Below, piece after piece: positions 9,462 through 17,879 of a stretch of 64,000 nucleotides of DNA (positions within the stretch are counted from its first letter, which is position 1; every line of letters begins with the position of its first letter). A program made the translations under genes and the position numbers. A model generated the notes under the pieces. It had not been told where the DNA came from and ran no database searches. It was given only the letters and a program-made list of their open reading frames with translations. The DNA is from Stenotrophomonas acidaminiphila (GTDB lineage Bacteria > Pseudomonadota > Gammaproteobacteria > Xanthomonadales > Xanthomonadaceae), in contig CP019797.1 of assembly GCA_002951995.1 (NCBI GenBank), forward strand, positions 1,410,501 through 1,474,500. The letters are read 5' to 3'.

Positions 9462-11843
9462 ATGAAATTCTCCGAAAACTGGCTGCGCAGCCATGTCCCC
9501 ACCGACGCCTCGCGCGACGCGCTGAGCGCGGTGCTGACCGCCATCGGCCTGGAGGTCGAGGAGGTGACGGCGTTGGGCCAGGGCCTGGACCACGTGGTGG
9601 TCGCACGCATCGTCGAGGCGGTGCGCCATCCGGAGGCCGACCGCCTGCAGGTGTGCAAGGTCGATGCGGGCCAGGGCGAACTGCTGCAGATCGTCTGCGG
9701 TGCGCCGAACGCGCGCCCGGGCCTGGTCGCGCCGCTGGCCCTGGTCGGCGCGCAGATCGGCGAGCTCCGGATCAAGCCGGCCAGGCTGCGTGGCGTGGAA
9801 TCCAACGGCATGCTGTGTTCGGCCAGGGAGCTGGGGCTGGATAGCGACGCCTCCGGGCTGCTGGAGCTGCCGGATGACGCGCCGGTGGGTGCGGCGCTGG
9901 TCGACTACCTCGGCCTGCCTGATGCCAGCATCGAGATCAAGCTCACGCCGAACCGCGCCGACTGCTTCAGCGTGCGTGGCATCGCCTTCGACGTCGCCGC
10001 CGCCACCCGCAGCGAAGTGAAGCCGTTCGCCGCCGACGCGGTGCCGGCGCAGGCCACGCGCGAGCTGGCCATCACGCTGCAGGCCGGCGCCGAGGCGCCG
10101 CGCTATCTGGGCCGCGTGATCGAAGGCGTCGATGCGCGCGCGGCCACGCCTTCGTGGATGGCCGAGCGCCTGCGCCGCAGCGGCGTGCGCCCGGTGTCGC
10201 TGCTGGTGGACATCACCCAGTACGTGATGCTGGAGCTGGGCCAGCCGATGCATGCCTACGACCTGGATACGCTCAAGGGCGGCATCGGCGTGCGCCGCTC
10301 GCGCGCCGGCGAAACCCTGAAGCTACTCGATGGCCGTGACGCGACCCTGGACGACAGCTTCCTGGTGATCACCGATGCCGACCGCCCGGTCGGCCTGGCC
10401 GGGATGATGGGCGGCTTCGATACCCGGGTCACCGACGCCACCGGCAACGTGTTCCTCGAGGCCGCGCACTTCGCCCCGGCGGCGATCATGGGCCGCGGCC
10501 GCAAGCTGGGCCTGCACACCGATGCCGGGCACCGTTTCGAGCGCGGCGTCGATCCGCAGCTGCCGCGCACCGCGATCGAATACGCCACCCGCCTGGTGCT
10601 GGACCTGGCCGGTGGCGTGCCGGCGCCGGTCACCGAGGCGGTGCGCGAGGCCGACCTGCCGGCGGCGGCCACGATCCTGCTGCGCCGCGAGCGCATCGCG
10701 CGCGTACTGGGTATCCGCATCGACGATGCCGAGGTCGAGCGCATCCTGCGCGCACTGGGCATGGGGGTGGTGGCGGCGGCCGACGGCTGGAGCGTCACCG
10801 CGCCGAGCCGGCGCTTCGATATCGCCATCGAAGAGGACCTGATCGAGGAGCTCGCGCGCATCCATGGCTACGAGCAGATCCCGACCACGCTGCCCGCCGG
10901 CGCGGCGCGCATCGCCATGCCCAGCGAAACCTGCCTGGACGAGCTGAGCGTGCGTCGCCAGCTGCTGGCGCGCGACATGCTGGAAACCATCAACTACGCC
11001 TTCGTCGATGCGCAGCTGCTGGACAATTGGTCGCTGCTGGACGGCCGCGTGGCGCTGGCCAATCCGCTGTCGGCGGAGCTGGCGGTGATGCGGCCGATGC
11101 TGCTGCCGGGCCTGGTGGCCACCTTGGGCCGCAATGTCGCGCGCCAGGCCGGCCGCGTACGCCTGTTCGAGCTGGGGCGCGTGTTCGCGCAGCAGTCCGG
11201 CCACGCCGGGCAGGCACCGCGCGAGACCGTGCGGGTCGCCGCCGCCGTCTGCGGCGACGCCGCGGCGCTGCAGTGGGGCGAGAAGGCGCGCAAGGTGGAT
11301 TTCCACGACCTCAAGGGCGACCTGGAATCGCTGGCGGCCGCTGCCGGTGCACGCCTCGAGTTCCGGGTCGCGCAGCACCCGTTCGCGCACCCGGCGCGAT
11401 CGGCCGACGTCTACCGCGACGGCCGCCGCATCGGCTGGATCGGCCAGCTGCACCCGCGCCTGGCCGCGGCGATGGAGATCGACGTCGAGGTGCTGGCGTT
11501 CGAGCTGGACCTGGAGCCGCTGGCGGCGCGTGCGCTGCCGCGCGCCGGCGAGCTGTCGCGGTTCCCGGCGGTGCGCCGCGACCTGGCCGTGGTGGCGGCC
11601 GAAGCGGTCGAGTGGGAGGCGCTGTCGGCGACCATCCGCCAGGCCGCGGGCAGCCTGCTGCGGGAGGTGGTGCTGTTCGACCGCTATGTCGGCCAGGGCG
11701 TCGAACCCGGATTCAAGAGTCTGGCTATGGGCTTGATTTTGCAGGACACCTCGCGCACTCTGACGGACCGCGACGTGGACGCCGTGGTCGCCTCCGTGGT
11801 GGCTGCCGTCGAGCGTGAACACGGCGCCAGGATCCGGGGTTGA
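9462..11843 (+). CDS. pheT: Phenylalanyl-tRNA synthetase beta subunit
   Basis: A 793-residue protein (E. coli 795). It begins MKFSENWLRSHVPTDASRDA, then carries the tRNA-binding EMAP-type domain, the B3/B4 editing domain, B5, and the C-terminal ferredoxin-fold anticodon-binding domain (ELSRFPAVRRDLAVVA). The open frame reaches back to 9435, but the ATG at 9462 matches the family. ihfA follows after 23 bp, the conserved pheST-ihfA order. Confidence 0.98.
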   Translation: MKFSENWLRSHVPTDASRDALSAVLTAIGLEVEEVTALGQGLDHVVVARIVEAVRHPEADRLQVCKVDAGQGELLQIVCGAPNARPGLVAPLALVGAQIGELRIKPARLRGVESNGMLCSARELGLDSDASGLLELPDDAPVGAALVDYLGLPDASIEIKLTPNRADCFSVRGIAFDVAAATRSEVKPFAADAVPAQATRELAITLQAGAEAPRYLGRVIEGVDARAATPSWMAERLRRSGVRPVSLLVDITQYVMLELGQPMHAYDLDTLKGGIGVRRSRAGETLKLLDGRDATLDDSFLVITDADRPVGLAGMMGGFDTRVTDATGNVFLEAAHFAPAAIMGRGRKLGLHTDAGHRFERGVDPQLPRTAIEYATRLVLDLAGGVPAPVTEAVREADLPAAATILLRRERIARVLGIRIDDAEVERILRALGMGVVAAADGWSVTAPSRRFDIAIEEDLIEELARIHGYEQIPTTLPAGAARIAMPSETCLDELSVRRQLLARDMLETINYAFVDAQLLDNWSLLDGRVALANPLSAELAVMRPMLLPGLVATLGRNVARQAGRVRLFELGRVFAQQSGHAGQAPRETVRVAAAVCGDAAALQWGEKARKVDFHDLKGDLESLAAAAGARLEFRVAQHPFAHPARSADVYRDGRRIGWIGQLHPRLAAAMEIDVEVLAFELDLEPLAARALPRAGELSRFPAVRRDLAVVAAEAVEWEALSATIRQAAGSLLREVVLFDRYVGQGVEPGFKSLAMGLILQDTSRTLTDRDVDAVVASVVAAVEREHGARIRG

Positions 11844-11866
11844 AGCACAGGTAGCAGGGAACAGGC

Positions 11867-12166
11867 ATGGCATTGACCAAGGCGGAGATGGCCGACCGGT
11901 TGTTCGACGAGGTTGGCTTGAACAAGCGCGAGGCCAAGGAGTTCGTCGATGCGTTCTTCGACGTGCTGCGCGATGCATTGGAACAGGGACGCCAGGTGAA
12001 GCTGTCCGGCTTCGGTAATTTCGACCTGCGGCGCAAGAACCAGCGCCCGGGCCGCAATCCCAAGACCGGGGAGGAGATTCCGATTTCCGCCCGCACGGTG
12101 GTCACCTTCCGTCCGGGCCAGAAGCTCAAGGAGCGGGTGGAGGCATATGCTGGATCCGGGCAGTAA
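11867..12166 (+). CDS. ihfA: Integration host factor alpha subunit
   Basis: A 99-residue HU/IHF-family DNA-bending protein. It opens [20 protein letters not shown], and the DNA-binding arm contains [19 protein letters not shown] with the intercalating proline. Together with IHF-beta it makes sharp bends at specific sites. The last 20 bp overlap the start of the merR-type gene, so the two are co-transcribed. Confidence 0.97.
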   Translation: MALTKAEMADRLFDEVGLNKREAKEFVDAFFDVLRDALEQGRQVKLSGFGNFDLRRKNQRPGRNPKTGEEIPISARTVVTFRPGQKLKERVEAYAGSGQ

Positions 12167-12503
12167 CCGCGAACTTCCGCCGATTCCGGCCAAGCGCTAC
12201 TTCACCATCGGTGAGGTGAGCGAGCTGTGTGACGTCAAGCCGCACGTGCTGCGCTACTGGGAAACCGAGTTTCCCAGCCTGGAGCCGGCCAAGCGCCGCG
12301 GCAACCGCCGCTACTACCAGCGCCATGACGTGCTGATGGTGCGGCAGATCCGCGGCCTGCTGTACGAACAGGGCTACACCATCGGCGGTGCCCGCCTGCG
12401 CCTGGAAGGCGAGGGCGCGCGGCAGGAGTCGGCACTGAGCAACCAGATCATCCGCCAGGTGCGCATGGAGCTGGAGGAAGTGCTGCAACTGCTGCGACGT
12501 TGA
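12147..12503 (+). CDS. MerR-family transcriptional regulator
   Basis: A 118-residue protein with an N-terminal winged helix-turn-helix of MerR type ([21 protein letters not shown], then [13 protein letters not shown]) and a short coiled-coil tail. No effector-binding domain and no metal-binding cysteines are present. It overlaps ihfA by 20 bp, a linkage conserved across many gamma- and beta-proteobacteria. The target genes are not known from sequence. Confidence 0.92.
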   Translation: MLDPGSNRELPPIPAKRYFTIGEVSELCDVKPHVLRYWETEFPSLEPAKRRGNRRYYQRHDVLMVRQIRGLLYEQGYTIGGARLRLEGEGARQESALSNQIIRQVRMELEEVLQLLRR

Positions 12504-12530
12504 CCGCTTCGGCGGCAATACGCGTATAAT
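12500..12530 (+). promoter_or_regulatory. Promoter of tRNA-Pro
   Basis: A perfect TATAAT at 12525-12530 has TTGACC at 12500-12505, with a rather long 19-bp spacer. The -35 overlaps the merR stop codon. The tRNA begins at 12570. Confidence 0.65.
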
Positions 12531-12569
12531 CGCCGGCTCGCCACCACGGTGGCGGCATGCAGTAACGAT

Positions 12570-12645
12570 CGGGGCGTAGCGCAGCCTGGTAGCGCATCTG
12601 CCTGGGGGCAGAGGGTCGTCGGTTCGAATCCGGCCGTCCCGACCA
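12570..12645 (+). tRNA. tRNA-Pro (GGG)
   Basis: The acceptor stem CGGGGCG pairs with CGTCCCG (one G-U). The anticodon stem TCTGC/GCAGA encloses the loop CTGGGGG with anticodon GGG, the T-arm is TCGGTTCGAATCCGGC, and CCA is encoded at 12643-12645. Confidence 0.97.
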
Positions 12646-12663
12646 ATTACTGTTTGTGGATCA

Positions 12664-12695
12664 ACGGCTTGCACTTCATGGTGCAGGCCGTTTTT
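12664..12695 (+). terminator. Rho-independent terminator after tRNA-Pro
   Basis: An 11-bp stem (12664-12674 with 12681-12691, one U-G pair) with a TTCATG loop ends in five T. Confidence 0.88.
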
Positions 12696-13020
12696 CGTTG
12701 TGCCCTCCAGCGCGCCTCCGTGGTGCGGCGCGTAATGCACGCTGCTTGGTAGCCCGTGTGCCGGCCGGCTCGACCGCAAGCGGTCGTGTGGCGCGCCGCT
12801 GCGTCGCCAGCCACGGCTCGTTCGTGCGCGTGGCCCCTGCGGTGTACGAAGCGCCCGCGCCACCACCGCGCGCACGCGGCGTGCCCAGAGCGCGCCTGTC
12901 GGCGGCTGGACGTACGTCGCAACGCGCTCGTACCGGGCCGTGCAGCAGCGCCGGCCGGCTTAACGCGTGGGTGCACGGAACCGGCTAAGGTCGCGCCTTT
13001 CCCGGAGGCCAGGAACGGAC
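12696..13020. other. Intergenic region with no gene seen
   Basis: These 325 bases lie between the tRNA-Pro terminator and the TraB/GumN gene. Open frames cross it, but none has homology-like content or a ribosome binding site. No tRNA, repeat or clear promoter was recognised. Confidence 0.6.
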
Positions 13021-14040
13021 ATGCGCGTTGCCCGATTGAGTGTGCTGGTGGGGTTGTGGTTGGTTTCGCTGCCACCCGTGCATGCCGCGCAGTCCGCGGA
13101 GCCTGGCAGCGCGCCGGCCACCGCACCGATCCGCGACCTGGACACCCTGGTGGTGCACGGCGTGCAGCCCGGGCCGGGGTTGTGGAAGGTCAGCAAGGAC
13201 GACCACGTGTTGTGGATCCTGGGCACCGCGTCGCCGCTGCCCGACCGGATCCAGTGGCAGTCGGGCGAGGTGGAAGCGATCATCGCGCGTTCGCAGCAGG
13301 TACTGCTGTCACCGTCGCTGTCGTTCAATGCCGACGTCGGCTTCTTCGGCATGCTGGCGTTGGCGCCCGCCGCGTGGAGGGCGATGCGCAACGAGGATGG
13401 CGCGACGCTGGAGGATGTGCTGCCGCCAGCGCTGCATGCACGCTGGCAGGCGCAGAAACGCCGCTACCTGGGGCGCGACGGTGGCGTCGAGCGCAAGCGG
13501 CCGATGATCGCCGCCAACGAACTGTACGCGGCAGCGATCAAGTCGGCCGGGCTGGGGCAGAAGCCGGTGATCTGGCCGGTGGTGCAGAAGGCGGCCAAGG
13601 CCGCCGGCATCAAGCCGACCTCGACGACGCTGAAGTTCGAGATCGACGACCCGAAGGCGGCCATCCGCGAGTTCCGTGCCGGCGGTTTCGATGACCTGGC
13701 CTGTTTCGAGCGCAAGCTGGTGTCGGTCGAGCGCGATCTGCCGCGGCTGGTGGAGCGCGCCAATGCCTGGGCGGTCGGCGACATCGAGGCATTGCGCCAG
13801 TTGCCGCTGGAAGACGCCGACGGTGCCTGCCTGCGCGCCGTGGCCGATTCCGGGTTCGCCCGCAACCGGGGTTATGGCGACCTGCGCGAGCGTGGATACC
13901 GGCACTGGATGACGATCGCCGAGGACGCGCTGCGCCGGAACCGCGAAACCTTCGCGATGTTGCCGGTCGACAGCCTGCTGGCGGCCGATGGCTACCTGGC
14001 CCGGCTGCAGGCGCGTGGGTATGAAGTGGAGACGCCCTGA
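13021..14040 (+). CDS. TraB/GumN family secreted protein
   Basis: A 339-residue protein with a signal peptide (MRVARLSVLVGLWLVSLPPVHA, cleaved near residue 22) and a single TraB/GumN domain. The family's N-terminal strand is visible as HVLWILGTASPLPD. Where many members have a histidine after the GT (GTIH-like), this one has GTASPLP, so the putative catalytic or metal site may differ. Related proteins (TIKI, PrgY, GumN) include proposed metal-dependent proteases, but no function is proven for this branch. The upstream frame from 12967 is not homologous, so the ATG at 13021 is preferred. It is convergent with ccoG. Confidence 0.82.
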   Translation: MRVARLSVLVGLWLVSLPPVHAAQSAEPGSAPATAPIRDLDTLVVHGVQPGPGLWKVSKDDHVLWILGTASPLPDRIQWQSGEVEAIIARSQQVLLSPSLSFNADVGFFGMLALAPAAWRAMRNEDGATLEDVLPPALHARWQAQKRRYLGRDGGVERKRPMIAANELYAAAIKSAGLGQKPVIWPVVQKAAKAAGIKPTSTTLKFEIDDPKAAIREFRAGGFDDLACFERKLVSVERDLPRLVERANAWAVGDIEALRQLPLEDADGACLRAVADSGFARNRGYGDLRERGYRHWMTIAEDALRRNRETFAMLPVDSLLAADGYLARLQARGYEVETP

Positions 14041-14052
14041 CCCGGCGCGGCG

Positions 14053-15165
14053 TCAGCTGGCCGCCAGCAGCCCGGTGACCGCCAGCACCAGGAACAGCAC
14101 CGTCAACGCGCCGAACAGCAGCGGGCGGGCGCGGAAAGGGGCGGCGGGGCGCTGTTCGATGCGGGCAGTGCTGGTGCGCAGGATGAGCCCGGCGGGGAAA
14201 CCATTGCGGGCCATGGTGTCGTCACAGGCGTCGGTGCAGGCATTGCATTCGATGCATGAGTCGTTGCGGCCATTGCGGATGTCCAGCCCGATCGGGCAGG
14301 CGCGGACGCAGGCGTCACAGTCGGTGCAGTCGCCGAGATGGGCGTCGCTGAAGGTCGGGCGCGGGCCGGCGCTGGCCGGGTGCGCGGCGCGGAACACGTA
14401 ATCGCGTGCGGTTACCGGGTCCAGCAGGCCGCGCGCGCGCTGCATCACGCTGCCGCCGCCGGCGGGACGCGCGCCGCGCGGTTCGCCGCGCCGCGCGTCG
14501 TAATGGATCGAAGGGGTGAAGGCGTCGGTCAGCCACGGCTGCACGCGGCCATACGGGCACAGGTAGGTGCAGACCTGTTCGTGCAGGAACAGTACGTTGG
14601 CCCAGGTGGCCGCAGCGTAGAAGGCGATCCAGAATGCCTTCCAGCCGCCGATCGCGAAGGCGGGCAGGCCGCTGACAAGTTCGCCGATCGGCGAGAAGTA
14701 GCCGACGAAGGTAATGCCGGTCCACAGCGATACCGCGGCCCACAGCGCATGCCGCAGCACCGCTTCGGCGCGTGCGCCGGCCCATCCGTTGAGCGCGGTG
14801 ACGCGCCGCACTGCGCGGTGCAGGCGGGTCAGCACGGTCTGCGGGCAGGCATACGCGCACCACAGCCGGCCATACAGGCTGGTGACCAGGCATAGTGCGG
14901 CCAGCCCGGCCAGTGCCAGCCACAGCAGCGGCACGACGGCGTCGGTACGCAGGCCCAGGCCGAAGAAGTGGATGCGGCGGGCCTCGACGTCGAACAGCAG
15001 CAGCGGCGCATCGTGCCAGCGCAGCCACGGCATGCCGTAGAACAGGCCCAGCATCAGCGCCAGTACCAGCCATTGCGCGACATGGCGCCGTTGCACCGGT
15101 GCCCCGCGTGCGGGCGCGGCCGGGTGCACGGCGGCGGAGTAGCCGGGGCGCTGGACGCTGTTCAT
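14053..15165 (-). CDS. ccoG: Cytochrome c oxidase accessory protein CcoG (FixG/RdxA), short form
   Basis: A membrane 4Fe-4S protein needed for copper handling during cbb3 oxidase assembly. The 370 residues contain several membrane segments, a cysteine pair in CAYACPQT and CTYLCPYG, and two ferredoxin-type clusters, CTDCDACVRACP and CIECNACTDACD. Most FixG proteins are about 460-480 residues because of an extra C-terminal periplasmic Ig-like domain. Here the protein ends after one last membrane helix. The start at 15165 overlaps the stop of the upstream small gene by 4 bp. No ccoNOP genes are in the window. Confidence 0.92.
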   Translation of the reverse strand: MNSVQRPGYSAAVHPAAPARGAPVQRRHVAQWLVLALMLGLFYGMPWLRWHDAPLLLFDVEARRIHFFGLGLRTDAVVPLLWLALAGLAALCLVTSLYGRLWCAYACPQTVLTRLHRAVRRVTALNGWAGARAEAVLRHALWAAVSLWTGITFVGYFSPIGELVSGLPAFAIGGWKAFWIAFYAAATWANVLFLHEQVCTYLCPYGRVQPWLTDAFTPSIHYDARRGEPRGARPAGGGSVMQRARGLLDPVTARDYVFRAAHPASAGPRPTFSDAHLGDCTDCDACVRACPIGLDIRNGRNDSCIECNACTDACDDTMARNGFPAGLILRTSTARIEQRPAAPFRARPLLFGALTVLFLVLAVTGLLAAS

Positions 15166-15449
15166 TCCAGCGGCAGCTCGTCATCGCCCGCGGGCGGGCG
15201 CAGCAGCAGGGCGGTCACGCTGCAAGCGCTGAACGTACCCAGCCACGCCAGGAAGAAGCCGGCGGTATAGCCGAGGCCACGGCTGATCACGCGGTCCGGG
15301 AAGCCGATGCGCTGCAGCTCCAGCGGGTCGAAGAAGGCGAAGAACAGCACCGACGCGACCACCGCGACGAAAAAGCTCGGCCACAGCACCGCGCCCAGCT
15401 TCTGTACCGGGGAGGGGCGCGGAGGGGACGAGGTGTCGGGGTCGATCAT
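15162..15449 (-). CDS. Small two-helix membrane protein upstream of ccoG
   Basis: A 95-residue protein of no recognised family. A proline-rich cytoplasmic start (DTSSPPRPSPVQ) leads to two hydrophobic segments, around VLWPSFFVAVVASVLFFAF and GYTAGFFLAWLGTFSACSV. An ATGA overlap with ccoG implies translational coupling, so a role in oxidase assembly or in membrane insertion of CcoG is plausible but only inferred. It is divergent from the globin gene, with an FNR-type site between them. Confidence 0.7.
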   Translation of the reverse strand: MIDPDTSSPPRPSPVQKLGAVLWPSFFVAVVASVLFFAFFDPLELQRIGFPDRVISRGLGYTAGFFLAWLGTFSACSVTALLLRPPAGDDELPLE

Positions 15450-15567
15450 GGTGACATCGGACGCGGGGCCTGGTGGGCGTACAATCGGCGTTCGCCGCTT
15501 CGCCGGGGCGGCGCCAAAGGCGGGGGTGGAGATGCCGTCAGCCTAGGCAGCCCGGCGCCGGGCAGCC

Positions 15568-15581
15568 TTGATCTGGATCAA
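15568..15581 (+). promoter_or_regulatory. FNR/Anr-type operator, perfect consensus
   Basis: TTGAT-CTGG-ATCAA matches the FNR/Anr consensus TTGATnnnnATCAA at every position and is part of a longer palindrome, CTTGATC-TG-GATCAAG. Its centre (15574.5) lies 62 bp before the globin ATG. CACAAT at 15604-15609 would be the -10 of a start near 15616, putting the site at about -41.5, the classical activation position. It is also about 125 bp upstream of the divergent ccoG operon. Confidence 0.8.
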
Positions 15582-15636
15582 GCCGTGCCCGGAAGCCGTT
15601 CAGCACAATGGCCGCCAGGCGAGGAGTTCTGCAGCG

Positions 15637-16053
15637 ATGAACGATGGGCGCGTGCCGCAACCGGCAGCGGATCTGTGCAGCGAGGAAGAGATCGACCGCC
15701 TGGTGCGCGCGTTCTACGGCCGGGTGCGCCAGGACGATCTGCTGGGCCCGGTGTTCGAGGCCCATGTCCACGACTGGGAGGCGCACATGCGGCACCTGGT
15801 CGATTTCTGGTCGGCGCTGCTGCGTGGCACCCGCCGTTTCCAGGGCGCGCCGATGCAGAAGCACATGGTGATCGACGAACTGCGCGAGGAGCTGTTCGCG
15901 CGCTGGCTGCAGCTGTTCCGGCAGACCACGGCCGAACTGGGCAACGTGCCGATGCAACGGCTGGCCGACGATGCCGCCGAGCGCATCGCCGGCAATTTCT
16001 GGCGCCGCTTCCAGATGTCGCGCTGGCCGACGCTGCAGGTGCTGGGGCAGTAG
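15637..16053 (+). CDS. Group III truncated haemoglobin
   Basis: A 138-residue 2-over-2 globin. Recognisable parts are the B-helix region FYGRVRQDDLLGPVF, WEAHMRHLVDFWSALLRGT, and FQGAPMQKHMVI, where the HMVI histidine is the likely proximal haem ligand. The C-terminal helix is FWRRFQMSRW. Group III globins bind O2 or NO and are often linked to low-oxygen metabolism; the exact role is unproven. The ATG at 15637 has GAGGAG upstream, and the frame from 15568 overlaps the promoter and is discarded. A perfect FNR box precedes the gene. Confidence 0.9.
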   Translation: MNDGRVPQPAADLCSEEEIDRLVRAFYGRVRQDDLLGPVFEAHVHDWEAHMRHLVDFWSALLRGTRRFQGAPMQKHMVIDELREELFARWLQLFRQTTAELGNVPMQRLADDAAERIAGNFWRRFQMSRWPTLQVLGQ

Positions 16054-16056
16054 CGG

Positions 16057-16164
16057 GGAGTGAGTGAAGAGGAGTGAGTAGTAAAAAGGATCAAGAGCGA
16101 TCTCCGCCTGCGCGGAGATGATGGCTCTGCCTTCTCTCACTTCTCACTCCTCTTCATTCACTCC
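16057..16164. repeat. 108-bp imperfect inverted-repeat element (cruciform)
   Basis: The outer arms are 16057-16078 and 16143-16164, 22 nt each and complementary except at one position. The arms are built from GAGTGA/GGAGTGAG units. In the centre lies ATCTCCGC-CTGC-GCGGAGAT. Nearly the whole globin-hemN gap could fold into one long hairpin. It has no coding capacity and looks like a MITE- or REP-derived element. Confidence 0.75.
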
Positions 16165-16171
16165 TGCCTCA

Positions 16172-16185
16172 TTGATCTGGCTCAA
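16172..16185 (+). promoter_or_regulatory. FNR/Anr-type operator before hemN (one mismatch)
   Basis: TTGAT-CTGG-CTCAA differs from the consensus at one position and has the same spacer as the site at 15568. Its centre is 41.5 bp before the hemN ATG. Activation at -41.5 would place the start at the initiation codon; otherwise the site may act differently. Confidence 0.6.
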
Positions 16186-16219
16186 GGCGGCCTTGCGCGG
16201 CATGCGGCAGTCTGTGCCC

Positions 16220-17629
16220 ATGGACACTCCCCTTGCATTTCCCGACCCGCTGGGCTGGACCTTCGACCCGGACATCCTGCGCCGCCATGATCGTCCGGGG
16301 CCGCGCTATACCTCCTATCCCACCGCGCCGCACTTCCACGACGGCTACGGCGCCGGGCAGTTCCGCGAGGCGATCGCGCGCAGCAATGCATCGGCGCGGC
16401 CGCTGTCGCTGTACGTGCACGTGCCGTACTGCACCAGTCCGTGCTTCTACTGCGGCTGCAACCGGGTCATCAGCCGCGACCGCGACAAGGGCGCGCCGTA
16501 CGTGGACCGCGTGCTGGCCGAGGCGGACCGGGTGGCGCCGTTGTTCGCGCCCGGGCGCGAGGTCACCCAACTGCACTTCGGCGGCGGCACCCCGAACTTC
16601 CTCGAGCCGGAACAGCTGTCGCGCCTGGTCGAGGGGCTGCGCCAGCGCTTCCGCTTCAGCAGTGATGCCGGCCGCGATTTCTCCATCGAACTGGACCCGC
16701 GCTCGGTCAGTCCGGACGATATCGCCGTGCTGGCGCGACTGGGCTTCAACCGCGCCAGCCTCGGCGTGCAGGATTTCGACCCGGCGGTGCAGCAGGCGAT
16801 CAACCGCGTGCAGGGCGTGGACGAAACGCTGGCGATCATCGACGCCTGCCGCCGTCATGGCCTGCGCTCGGTCAACGTCGACCTGATCTACGGCCTGCCG
16901 AAGCAGACCCTGGAAGGCTTCGCGCGCACGCTGCAAACCGTGCTGGCGGTGCGCCCGGACCGGCTGGCGATCTACGGCTACGCGCACATGCCGCACCTGT
17001 TCAAGGCGCAGCGGCGGATCGTCGATGCGGACCTGCCCGACGCCGAACGCAAGCTGGCGCTGCTGGGGCTGGCGGTGGAGCGGCTCTCGGCCGCCGGTTA
17101 CCAGTACATCGGCATGGACCATTTCGCGCTGCCGGAAGAGGACCTGTCACGCGCGCAGCGCGCCGGCAGCCTGCACCGCAATTTCATGGGTTACACCACC
17201 CATGCCGAGACCGACCTGCTGGGCCTGGGGGTCAGCGCCATCAGCCGGATCGACAACAGCTACAGCCAGAACCCGCGTGACCTGAAGGACTGGGAGGCGC
17301 GGATCGATGCCGGCGGGCTGCCGGTATGGCGCGGGCTGGAGCTGGATGCCGACGATGTACTGCGCGCCGAGCTGATCCAGCAGCTGATGTGCCATGGGCG
17401 CGTGGATGGCCACGCCCTGGCGGCGCGCCACGGCATTGATTTCGAGCAGTACTTCGCCAGCGAACTGGCGGCGCTGCAGCGCCTGGCCGCCGACGGGCTG
17501 GCGCGGTACCACGACGGCGTCGTCGCCGCGACCCGGCAGGGGCGGCCGCTGCTGCGCCTGATCGCCATGTGCTTCGACCGTTACCTGCAGGCGCCGCAGC
17601 AGCCCGCGCGCTATTCGCGGGCAATCTGA
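16220..17629 (+). CDS. hemN: Oxygen-independent coproporphyrinogen III oxidase
   Basis: A 469-residue radical SAM enzyme that decarboxylates coproporphyrinogen III in anaerobic haem synthesis. The 4Fe-4S cysteines are Cys71, Cys75 and Cys78 in YCTSPCFYCGCN. LHFGGGTPNFL and a substrate-binding N-terminus (RPGPRYTSYPTAPHF) are present. The frame extends to 16118 through the repeat, but the ATG at 16220 matches HemN. Together with the FNR-type site and the neighbouring globin and ccoG, it forms a low-oxygen gene group. Confidence 0.96.
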   Translation: MDTPLAFPDPLGWTFDPDILRRHDRPGPRYTSYPTAPHFHDGYGAGQFREAIARSNASARPLSLYVHVPYCTSPCFYCGCNRVISRDRDKGAPYVDRVLAEADRVAPLFAPGREVTQLHFGGGTPNFLEPEQLSRLVEGLRQRFRFSSDAGRDFSIELDPRSVSPDDIAVLARLGFNRASLGVQDFDPAVQQAINRVQGVDETLAIIDACRRHGLRSVNVDLIYGLPKQTLEGFARTLQTVLAVRPDRLAIYGYAHMPHLFKAQRRIVDADLPDAERKLALLGLAVERLSAAGYQYIGMDHFALPEEDLSRAQRAGSLHRNFMGYTTHAETDLLGLGVSAISRIDNSYSQNPRDLKDWEARIDAGGLPVWRGLELDADDVLRAELIQQLMCHGRVDGHALAARHGIDFEQYFASELAALQRLAADGLARYHDGVVAATRQGRPLLRLIAMCFDRYLQAPQQPARYSRAI

Positions 17630-17770
17630 CGCCGCCGCGGCGCGCGGCTGGCGTGCGACGGCCACGCGCGCGGCGGGATCGGCCGCGGCAGCCCTGCCGC
17701 GATGGCGCGGCCCACCCGTGCAGCAGCGTCGGATTCACAAGCGCGCCTCGATCAGGCAGGCTATCGCGAT

Positions 17771-17857
17771 GCCCGGATGGCGAAACTGGTAGACGCATCG
17801 GACTTAAAATCCGCCGGGGGCAACCCCATGCCGGTTCGATTCCGGCTCCGGGCACCA
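17771..17857 (+). tRNA. tRNA-Leu (TAA)
   Basis: An 87-nt class II tRNA. The acceptor stem GCCCGGA pairs with TCCGGGC, the anticodon loop CTTAAAA gives TAA, a long variable arm follows, the T-arm is CCGGTTCGATTCCGG, and CCA is encoded. The next gene starts only 22 bp later. Confidence 0.97.
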
Positions 17858-17879
17858 GCATGCAACCTCGAGGGATGGG

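Noticed and set aside
12756..13694. 312-codon frame overlapping the TraB/GumN gene
   Set aside because: Shadow in another frame; Arg/Ala-rich with no domain.
15450..15636. Missing ccoNOP genes or remnants
   Set aside because: No homology to oxidase subunits in the gap; they must lie elsewhere.
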